Assembly (NCBI GenBank): GCA_947652855.1
Contig: CANTEO010000068.1
Span: 1 to 12,081 of the forward strand
Direction: 5' to 3'
DNA from: an uncultured Roseburia sp.
GTDB taxonomy: Bacteria; Bacillota; Clostridia; Lachnospirales; Lachnospiraceae
DNA: 12,081 nucleotides
A program made the translations under genes and the position numbers. This document shows, piece by piece, positions 1-5,854 of the stretch. The notes below the pieces were generated by a model that was not told where the DNA came from, did not search any database, and saw nothing but the letters and a program-made list of their open reading frames with translations. The stretch's first letter is position 1. Every line of letters starts with the position of its first letter.

Positions 1-28
1 AAGTCCCATAAATTCAATGAATTTTCGA

Positions 29-1216
29 TTACTCAATAATCGTAGCCACACGGCCTGAACCAACTGTACGTCCACCCTCACGAATAGCGAACGTAAGTCC
101 CTGCTCCATCGCTACCGGATGAATCAGCTCAATCGTCATCTCTACGTTATCGCCAGGCATGCACATTTCCGTGCCAGACGGCAATTCACAAACGCCCGTT
201 ACGTCAGTTGTCCTAAAATAGAACTGCGGACGGTAGTTATTGAAGAACGGCGTATGACGTCCGCCTTCATCCTTCGTCAAAACGTAAACCTGCGCGGTAA
301 ATTTGCTATGGCAGGTAACCGTTCCCGGTTTTGCAAGAACCTGTCCACGGACAATCTGATCGCGGTTGATGCCACGAAGCAGCGCGCCGATGTTATCGCC
401 AGCCTGAGCCTCATCCAACATCTTACGGAACATTTCGATTCCCGTTACGACCGTCTTCTGCTTCTCTTCTTTTACGCCAAGGATTTCGAGCTCTTCATTC
501 AAGTGAAGGGTTCCTCTCTCTACCCTGCCCGTCGCAACCGTTCCACGGCCTGTGATCGTAAATACGTCCTCAACCGGCATCAGGAATGGCTTATCTGTGT
601 CACGCTGCGGATCTGGAATATACTCATCCACTTTGCCCATCAATTCCATTACCTTGTCGCCCCACTCGCTTTTCGGATCCTCAAGAGCCTTCAAAGCGGA
701 GCCCTGGATGATTGGGCAATCCGTGAAGCCATACTCCTCAAGCTGCTCCGTAATCTCCATCTCAACCAGCTCAAGCAGCTCTGCATCGTCAACCATGTCA
801 CATTTGTTCATGAATACGACGATATAAGGAACGCCTACCTGACGGGACAATAAGATATGCTCTTTTGTCTGAGCCATAACGCCGTCCGTCGCTGCAACAA
901 CAAGGATCGCGCCGTCCATCTGAGCCGCGCCCGTAATCATGTTCTTTACATAATCGGCATGGCCTGGGCAGTCAACGTGCGCATAGTGCCTGTTGTCCGT
1001 CTCGTACTCAACGTGAGCCGTAGAAATCGTAATTCCTCTTTCTCTTTCTTCTGGAGCTTTATCAATGTTCTCAAAATCCGTAGCTTCGTTTCCTGCAACC
1101 CTTTCGGACAGAACCTTCGTGATCGCTGCCGTTAAAGTTGTCTTGCCATGGTCAACGTGACCAATGGTTCCGATGTTGCAATGTGGTTTGTTTCTCTCAA
1201 ATTTAGCCTTTGCCAT
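29..1216 (-). CDS. tuf: Translation elongation factor EF-Tu
   Basis: EF-Tu is the cytoplasmic GTPase that delivers aminoacyl-tRNA to the ribosomal A site. The 395-residue product has the family length and starts MAKAKFERNK. The GTP-binding motifs are visible in order: GHVDHGKT (19-26), RGITIST (60-66), DCPGH (82-86, with the catalytic histidine at 86), NKCD (137-140) and SAL (173-175). Domains 2 and 3 follow and end in VATIIE. The ATG start is supported by AAGGAGG at 1233-1227, ten bases upstream; the stop is TAA. It is the last of the str genes here, 127 bases downstream of fusA, and has its own consensus-like promoter in that gap, so it can be transcribed apart from fusA. Identity is very secure; whether the genome has a second tuf copy cannot be seen here. 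Only 28 bases follow the stop, so its terminator is not in view. Confidence 0.99.
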   Translation of the reverse strand: MAKAKFERNKPHCNIGTIGHVDHGKTTLTAAITKVLSERVAGNEATDFENIDKAPEERERGITISTAHVEYETDNRHYAHVDCPGHADYVKNMITGAAQMDGAILVVAATDGVMAQTKEHILLSRQVGVPYIVVFMNKCDMVDDAELLELVEMEITEQLEEYGFTDCPIIQGSALKALEDPKSEWGDKVMELMGKVDEYIPDPQRDTDKPFLMPVEDVFTITGRGTVATGRVERGTLHLNEELEILGVKEEKQKTVVTGIEMFRKMLDEAQAGDNIGALLRGINRDQIVRGQVLAKPGTVTCHSKFTAQVYVLTKDEGGRHTPFFNNYRPQFYFRTTDVTGVCELPSGTEMCMPGDNVEMTIELIHPVAMEQGLTFAIREGGRTVGSGRVATIIE

Positions 1217-1303
1217 TTTAAAACGTCCTCCTTCATTTTATGCCCGGATTTGGGCAATTCTTTGTTCCTATTTTATTATGATGTCCTTGCCCGTCTAACT
1301 CTG

Positions 1304-1332
1304 ATTATATCTAAGACTGCCAGGATTTTCAA
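1304..1332 (-). promoter_or_regulatory. SigA-type promoter for tuf
   Basis: On the minus strand TTGAAA (1332-1327) and TATAAT (1309-1304) are separated by exactly 17 bases, a near-consensus vegetative promoter lying just after the fusA stop. Transcription would start near 1297 and give a leader of about 80 bases before the tuf ATG. The leader contains a small stem, TGCCC/GGGCA (1256-1252 with 1245-1241), just ahead of the Shine-Dalgarno. The promoter implies that tuf output is topped up independently of the upstream str genes. It is predicted from sequence only. Confidence 0.8.
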
Positions 1333-1343
1333 GTGATTTTTCC

Positions 1344-3461
1344 TTACTTTTCTTTGCTCGCAAGCACTTTTTCCTGCACGCTCTTTGGAACTGGCTCGTA
1401 TTTCTCAAAGAACATGGAATAATTGCCTCGTCCCTGCGTCCTGGAACGCAAATCGGTAGAATAGCCAAACATTTCCGCAAGCGGAACAAACGCGCGCACG
1501 ATCTTGCCGCCGCCTAAGTCGTCCATTCCTTCAATGCGCCCACGGCGGGAATTAATGTCGCCAATGACATCTCCCATGAATTCCTCCGGCATCGTCACTT
1601 CTACCTTCATGATCGGCTCAAGCAGCACCGGAGAAGCCTTCTTCATCGCTTCTTTAAATGCCATGGAGCCTGCAATGTGGAACGCCATTTCCGAGGAATC
1701 GACCTCATGGAACGAACCGTCATACACGACTGCATGGACGCCGACTACCGGGAAGCCTCCAAGAAGGCCAGCTTTTGTCGCCTCTTCAATGCCTTCGCCT
1801 ACCGCCGGGATATATTCCTTCGGAATCGCGCCGCCGACTACTTCGGATTCAAACTTATACAGCTCTTCTCCGTTCGCGTCCATCGGCTCAAAACGCACCT
1901 TACAGTGCCCATACTGCCCGCGGCCGCCGGACTGCTTCGCGTATTTGTATTCCTGGTCAATTGACTTCGTAAAGGTCTCTTTGTAAGCAACCTGAGGCGC
2001 GCCTACGTTTGCCTCCACTTTATATTCACGGAGCAGACGATCCACGATAATCTCTAAGTGAAGCTCGCCCATGCCCGCAATGATGGTCTGTCCCGTCTCC
2101 TGGTTCGTATGCGCCCGGAACGTAGGATCTTCTTCTGCCAGCTTCGCCAAAGCCTCGCCCATCTTGCCCTGCCCGGCTTTTGTCTTCGGCTCAATCGCAA
2201 GCTCAATTACCGGCTCCGGGAATTCCATGGACTCTAAGATTACAGGATGCTGATCATCGCAAATCGTATCTCCGGTCGCGGTGAACTTAAATCCAACCGC
2301 TGCCGCAATATCCCCGGAATACACAACGTCAAGCTCCTGCCTCTTATTGGCGTGCATCTGCAGAATGCGCCCAACGCGCTCCTTCTTGCCCTTCGTCGCG
2401 TTCAGCACATAAGAGCCGGACTTCATTGTCCCAGAGTAAACACGGAAGAACGCCAGCTTTCCAACGAATGGATCCGCCATAATCTTGAATGCAAGAGCAG
2501 AAAACGGCTCATCATCCGCAGAATGGCGCTCCATCTCATTGCCGTCCAAATCGGTTCCCTTAATTGCAGGGATGTCCGTCGGCGCCGGCATATATTCCAA
2601 TACCGCGTCAAGCAGCTTCTGAACGCCCTTATTGCGATACGCGGAGCCACAGCATACCGGAACCGCCGTACATTCGCACGTTCCTTTCCGAAGGGCTTTC
2701 TTCATGTCGTCTACAGACGGCTCTTCTCCCTCCAGATACTGCATCATCAGGTCATCGTCCAATTCGCAGACTTTCTCCACCAATTCTGAACGGTAAAGCT
2801 CAGCATCGTCTTTCATGTCGTCCGGCACGTCGACAATGGAAATGTCCTCGCCCTTATCGTCATTATAGATATAGGCTTTCATTTCGAACAGGTCAATGAT
2901 CCCCTTAAATTCATCCTCTTTTCCAATTGGAAGCTGCAGCACCACCGCGTTCTTTCCTAACCTGGTGCGGATCTGATCTACGGCTCCATAAAAATCTGCG
3001 CCTAAAATGTCCATCTTATTGATGAATGCCATCCTTGGCACATTATACGTGTCAGCCTGACGCCATACATTTTCTGACTGCGGCTCCACTCCGCCTTTCG
3101 CGCAGAATACGCCGACCGCGCCATCCAACACACGCAGCGACCGCTCAACTTCCACCGTGAAGTCAACGTGTCCAGGAGTGTCAATAATGTTGATTCTATG
3201 CTCCAAGGCTCCTGGCTTTTGCTTGCAGTTTTCCTCTAACGTCCAATGACACGTCGTCGCGGCTGAAGTGATTGTGATTCCTCTTTCCTGCTCCTGCTCC
3301 ATCCAGTCCATCGTCGCAGTGCCTTCATGAGTGTCACCAATCTTATAGTTTACACCGGTATAATACAAAATACGCTCCGTCAACGTGGTTTTTCCCGCGT
3401 CGATATGAGCCATAATACCAATGTTTCTGGTTCTCTCTAATGGATATTCTCTTCCAGCCAA
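1344..3461 (-). CDS. fusA: Translation elongation factor EF-G
   Basis: EF-G is the ribosomal translocase GTPase and, with RRF, also splits post-termination ribosomes. I choose the TTG at 3461 as the start: it gives MAGREYPLERTRNIGIM, the usual EF-G beginning, and is preceded by AAGGAGG with an 8-base spacer. The longer in-frame GTG at 3482 lies upstream of that Shine-Dalgarno and has no good site of its own. The product is then 705 residues, normal for the family. GTPase motifs visible are AHIDAGKT (18-25), RGITIT (60-65), DTPGH (94-98) and NKMD (148-151). The C-terminal domains are intact, including the domain IV stretch RGQYGHCKVRFEP and the domain V stretch around SRRGRIEGM. A short insertion-like segment between residues 74 and 89 precedes the DTPGH motif, as in several other EF-Gs. 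It lies 188 bases downstream of rpsG. Identity is secure; the start is well supported. Confidence 0.98.
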   Translation of the reverse strand: MAGREYPLERTRNIGIMAHIDAGKTTLTERILYYTGVNYKIGDTHEGTATMDWMEQEQERGITITSAATTCHWTLEENCKQKPGALEHRINIIDTPGHVDFTVEVERSLRVLDGAVGVFCAKGGVEPQSENVWRQADTYNVPRMAFINKMDILGADFYGAVDQIRTRLGKNAVVLQLPIGKEDEFKGIIDLFEMKAYIYNDDKGEDISIVDVPDDMKDDAELYRSELVEKVCELDDDLMMQYLEGEEPSVDDMKKALRKGTCECTAVPVCCGSAYRNKGVQKLLDAVLEYMPAPTDIPAIKGTDLDGNEMERHSADDEPFSALAFKIMADPFVGKLAFFRVYSGTMKSGSYVLNATKGKKERVGRILQMHANKRQELDVVYSGDIAAAVGFKFTATGDTICDDQHPVILESMEFPEPVIELAIEPKTKAGQGKMGEALAKLAEEDPTFRAHTNQETGQTIIAGMGELHLEIIVDRLLREYKVEANVGAPQVAYKETFTKSIDQEYKYAKQSGGRGQYGHCKVRFEPMDANGEELYKFESEVVGGAIPKEYIPAVGEGIEEATKAGLLGGFPVVGVHAVVYDGSFHEVDSSEMAFHIAGSMAFKEAMKKASPVLLEPIMKVEVTMPEEFMGDVIGDINSRRGRIEGMDDLGGGKIVRAFVPLAEMFGYSTDLRSRTQGRGNYSMFFEKYEPVPKSVQEKVLASKEK

Positions 3462-3484
3462 GGGATTTTCCTCCTTATTCACTT

Positions 3485-3518
3485 GCCCATATGGCGCGTC
3501 ATAACATACCCTATGGGC
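3485..3518 (-). other. Stem-loop in the fusA 5' region
   Basis: A 7-base inverted repeat, GCCCATA with TATGGGC (3485-3491 and 3512-3518), encloses a 20-base loop a few bases upstream of the fusA Shine-Dalgarno. It has no U-tract on the minus strand, so it is not a terminator. It may shape translation initiation or simply be an RNA processing or stability element. Function is unknown and the pairing is modest. Confidence 0.35.
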
Positions 3519-3540
3519 GCCTCCTTCAATACTGACTGCA

Positions 3541-3598
3541 CAGCGCCAATGCGTCCGCTTACGCCTCCGACTGACGCGCGTGCAGCGTCATTGCGTCC
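3541..3598. repeat. Imperfect direct repeat in the rpsG-fusA gap
   Basis: Two 16-base copies, at 3541-3556 and 3583-3598, match at 14 of 16 positions (core CAGCG...GCGTCC) and are offset by 42 bases. The intervening bases are not convincingly repeated. The gap from 3462 to 3649 is otherwise without a gene I can support; it is GC-rich and carries a stem-loop near fusA. The repeat could be a degenerated duplication. Confidence 0.45.
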
Positions 3599-3649
3599 TG
3601 TGAACGCTTTCTTGTCCTTCAATTAATATGGCTAAAACACAGCCTGCTA

Positions 3650-4120
3650 TTAAAATCTGTAGTGCGCGAAGGCTTTGTTCGCCTCAGCCATCTTATGCAT
3701 ATCCTCTTTCTTCTTTACAGAAGCGCCTGTATTGTTCGCCGCGTCCATAATCTCGTTCGCAAGGCGATCCTGCATTTTCTTCTCGCCTCTTTTGCGGGAA
3801 TACGCGACCAGCCAGCGAAGCGCCAAAGCCTGCCGCCTATCCGGCCGAACCTCGATCGGCACCTGGTACGTCGCGCCGCCGATACGCCTTGCCTTCACTT
3901 CCAGGGCAGGCATTACATTGTTCATGCATTCTTCAAACACGTCCAATGCCGGCTTGCCCGCCTTTTCTTCTACTTTTGCAAACGCGCCATATACAATTTT
4001 CTGCGCTACGCCTTTCTTTCCGTCTAGCATAACGTTATTGATCAGCTTTGTAACCACTTTATTGTTGTATATGGGATCCGCTAAAACGTCTCTTTTTTGA
4101 ATATGTCCTTTACGTGGCAC
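3650..4120 (-). CDS. rpsG: 30S ribosomal protein S7
   Basis: S7 binds the 3' major domain of 16S rRNA, nucleates assembly of the 30S head and lines the E site. The GTG at 4120 is the start: it gives MPRKGHI, the family beginning, and AAGGAGGG (4135-4128) sits 7 bases upstream. A longer frame from 4141 would read through the Shine-Dalgarno itself and is rejected. The product is 156 residues, the usual length. The family stretch VKARRIGGATYQVPIEVRP and the following RRQALALRWL are intact, and the C-terminus ends HKMAEANKAFAHYRF as expected. It lies between rpsL and fusA in the canonical str order. The 220-base gap to rpsL is larger than usual and contains repeats and stem-loops, but I see no convincing promoter in it, so rpsG is probably cotranscribed with rpsL. 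Confidence 0.98.
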   Translation of the reverse strand: MPRKGHIQKRDVLADPIYNNKVVTKLINNVMLDGKKGVAQKIVYGAFAKVEEKAGKPALDVFEECMNNVMPALEVKARRIGGATYQVPIEVRPDRRQALALRWLVAYSRKRGEKKMQDRLANEIMDAANNTGASVKKKEDMHKMAEANKAFAHYRF

Positions 4121-4185
4121 GGTACTTCCCTCCTTAATCATACTGGGTTATAATTCGTCATTTTCTTGATTAATTCAACGGTACT

Positions 4186-4285
4186 CACATAGATTCTCTA
4201 ATGTGTTCGTGCGGAAATCTATTGCCCTTCGGGCATCCTTATTTCTTGGCAGAGCCATGAAAAGGATTTTTCTTCACAAGTGAAG
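4186..4285 (-). other. Cluster of small stem-loops between rpsL and rpsG
   Basis: Three short inverted repeats sit in this non-coding gap: CTTCAC/GTGAAG at 4272-4285, TGCCC/GGGCA with a 3-base loop at 4223-4235, and a bulged stem CACAT-AGA/TCT-ATGTG at 4186-4205. None is followed by a run of U on the minus strand, so they do not look like terminators. In E. coli the intercistronic region before S7 is a target for S7 autoregulation; whether this gap plays a similar part in this organism is unknown. Confidence 0.35.
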
Positions 4286-4352
4286 CATAATTCCAACACT
4301 AACCTTTAGATCTTTTTGTGATACGATTGGCTTCCCATCCTTATTTCTTGGC
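4234..4352. repeat. 17-base exact direct repeat duplicating the rpsL stop region
   Basis: The 17 bases at 4336-4352, covering the final codons and stop of rpsL plus a few bases beyond, recur exactly at 4234-4250 in the non-coding gap. The copies flank 85 bases (4251-4335). The sequences outside the repeats do not continue to match, so this is not a simple 102-base tandem duplication. The ends of the 85-base interval share a short AGCCA inverted match (4253-4257 against the complement of 4330-4334). That would fit a small insertion with duplicated flanks, but the evidence is thin. Confidence 0.6.
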
Positions 4353-4763
4353 GTCTTTCGGCTTCTTCGCGCCATATTTGGAACGGGCCTGTTTTCTGTT
4401 CGCGACTCCCGCTGTGTCAAGCGTACCCCTGATGACATGGTATCTTGTACCTGGCAAGTCCTTCACCCTGCCTCCACGGATTAAGACAACGCTATGCTCC
4501 TGCAGATTGTGGCCTTCTCCCGGAATGTAGCTCGTCACTTCGATTCCATTAGAGAGACGCACCCTGGCAATTTTCCTCAAAGCTGAATTCGGCTTCTTTG
4601 GAGTGGCGGTCTTAACTGCCGTGCAAACGCCCCTCTTCTGTGGAGAAGACGCGTCTGTGGATTTCTTCTTCAAGGCGTTGTATCCTTTCTGAAGCGCCGG
4701 CGCCGTAGACTTCTTCGCGGATGTCTGACGTCCTTTCCTTACTAACTGGTTAAATGTTGGCAT
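4341..4763 (-). CDS. rpsL: 30S ribosomal protein S12
   Basis: S12 sits at the 30S decoding centre and affects accuracy and streptomycin response. The ATG at 4763 gives MPTFNQLVRKGR, and AGGAGGT (4777-4771) lies 7 bases upstream. An in-frame GTG at 4772 overlaps the Shine-Dalgarno and is rejected. The 140-residue product is the Gram-positive long form, with about 14 extra residues near the N-terminus relative to E. coli. The loop TPKKPNSALRK has lysines at 56 and 57, and GGRVKDLPG has K101 and D102. These are the wild-type residues at classical streptomycin-resistance positions, and D102 is the site that RimO methylthiolates in homologues. It is the first gene after a perfect promoter and a terminator, so the str ribosomal genes here form a unit separate from rpoBC. 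Confidence 0.98.
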   Translation of the reverse strand: MPTFNQLVRKGRQTSAKKSTAPALQKGYNALKKKSTDASSPQKRGVCTAVKTATPKKPNSALRKIARVRLSNGIEVTSYIPGEGHNLQEHSVVLIRGGRVKDLPGTRYHVIRGTLDTAGVANRKQARSKYGAKKPKDAKK

Positions 4764-4820
4764 TTGTTTCACCTCCTGTGATATGATTCGTATTGTACGC
4801 GCTTGTATACACGTTCTCTC

Positions 4821-4849
4821 ATTATAAAAGGGAAAAAAGCGTTTGTCAA
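4821..4849 (-). promoter_or_regulatory. Perfect consensus SigA promoter for rpsL-rpsG-fusA
   Basis: On the minus strand TTGACA (4849-4844) and TATAAT (4826-4821) match the vegetative consensus at all twelve positions and are separated by exactly 17 bases. Initiation near 4814 gives a leader of about 50 bases before rpsL. It lies directly after the terminator of the glycosylation cassette, so expression of the ribosomal genes should not depend on the cassette or on rpoC read-through. Confidence 0.88.
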
Positions 4850-4864
4850 GCCTGGATTTTTAAT

Positions 4865-4911
4865 CTGCAATAAAAGCAGACGACGCGGCCAAGCAAAAAG
4901 CTGCCGCGTCG
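4865..4911 (-). terminator. Terminator closing the glycosylation cassette
   Basis: A 9-base GC-rich stem, CGACGCGGC with GCCGCGTCG (4881-4889 and 4903-4911), extended by AGC/GCT inside, begins a few bases after the glycosyltransferase stop codon. On the minus strand it is followed by a moderately U-rich tract (TCTGCTTTTATT, 4880-4869). On the plus strand it is followed by five T, so it may act in both directions. The stem is strong; the minus-strand tail is not ideal. Confidence 0.65.
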
Positions 4912-4915
4912 TTTT

Positions 4916-5854
4916 TCAGCGATCAAGAGGCTTCACCCCGTTTAGCCGCTTCACAATAATATACCTGGGCCTTCCCTTGATTTCCTCATACATTTTGGAT
5001 ATATAATAACCGATAATTCCCATGCTGATCATTATGACGCTGCCAAGCAAAAGCTCAATTATGATAACCGTCGTAAATCCCTCAAGCGCCCGTCCGGTAA
5101 ATTTATAGATAAAGGACTGAATCCCCAATGCAAACGCTAAAATGAAAAACCCAAACCCCATCACTGTAACGAGCTGCATGGGAACCGCGGAAAAGGACGC
5201 AATATTGGAAACCGCGTATTTTGCCAAACGCCAGAAAGTCCATTTGGAAGCTCCTTCTTTGCGCTCCTGCACTTCAAAAGCCACCTGAGCCGTTTGAAAT
5301 CCGACCCAGGAAGAAAGCGCCCTGAAAAACAGATTACGTTCCGGCATGGCAATTAACACGTCAATCACTTTCCTGTCCATCAGCTTAAAATCAGAAAGGT
5401 TTCGCATATCTGTTTTTGTCAAGACGCTGATTATTTTATAGAATAGGCCCGCGCAAATCCGATGGAAAAAACCTTCGTTTCCCCTGTGGAGCTTTACCCC
5501 TTCAATCACATCATATCCGCTCTCCCATAACCGATACATCTCCACAATCCGTTCTGGCGGATGCTGTAAGTCGCAGTCAATAATTACGGCGCAATCCCCT
5601 GCCGCACATTCCAGGCCCGCAAACATCGCCGCTTCCTTTCCGAAATTTTTGGAAAAACAGATCCCTTTAATCCTGACATCCCTCTCGCATTCATCCGCAA
5701 TGAAATGCCAGCTCGCGTCCTTTGAGCCGTCATTTACAAATATGATCTCATACTCTATATCCGCCAGCCTTAAAATATTTGAAATGGCATCCGCCGCTAT
5801 GGAGACCAGTTTTTCCTCATTATATACGGGTACGATTATCGACAACAAGCTCAC
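4916..5854 (-). CDS. GT2 family polyprenyl-phosphate glycosyltransferase (CsbB/GtrB-like)
   Basis: The protein probably transfers a sugar from a nucleotide donor to undecaprenyl phosphate on the cytoplasmic face, making a lipid-linked sugar for later extracellular transfer. The 312 residues show a GT-A domain with SIIVPVYNEE (5-14), FVNDGSKD (39-46), DCDLQHPPE (93-101; the DxD metal and donor site is 93-95), SDFKLMDR (153-160) and RKEGASKW (197-204). Two membrane helices follow at about 226-247 and 261-284, then a basic tail with KGRPRYIIVK. This layout is that of the CsbB/GtrB/YkcC group. The GTG start is supported by GGAGGG (5866-5861) with a 6-base spacer. The first 35 bases overlap the end of the YfhO-family gene, implying translational coupling. 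The donor sugar cannot be read from sequence; GlcNAc is the CsbB precedent. No GtcA-like flippase gene is nearby. Confidence 0.9.
   Translation of the reverse strand: MSLLSIIVPVYNEEKLVSIAADAISNILRLADIEYEIIFVNDGSKDASWHFIADECERDVRIKGICFSKNFGKEAAMFAGLECAAGDCAVIIDCDLQHPPERIVEMYRLWESGYDVIEGVKLHRGNEGFFHRICAGLFYKIISVLTKTDMRNLSDFKLMDRKVIDVLIAMPERNLFFRALSSWVGFQTAQVAFEVQERKEGASKWTFWRLAKYAVSNIASFSAVPMQLVTVMGFGFFILAFALGIQSFIYKFTGRALEGFTTVIIIELLLGSVIMISMGIIGYYISKMYEEIKGRPRYIIVKRLNGVKPLDR

Noticed and set aside
10..24. AT-rich inverted repeat AAATTC/GAATTT just after the tuf stop as a terminator
   Set aside because: The stem is all A/T apart from one G-C pair and lacks a following U-tract; only nine further bases are in the window, so no terminator can be called.
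3486..3600. Possible short leader ORFs before fusA
   Set aside because: Small ATG frames exist in the gap, but none has a well-placed Shine-Dalgarno or a meaningful peptide; in GC-rich sequence such frames are expected by chance.
4121..4340. A promoter for rpsG within the rpsL-rpsG gap
   Set aside because: A TTGAAT and a TATAAC-like pair exist but are about 20 bases apart and both imperfect; cotranscription from the strong rpsL promoter is simpler.
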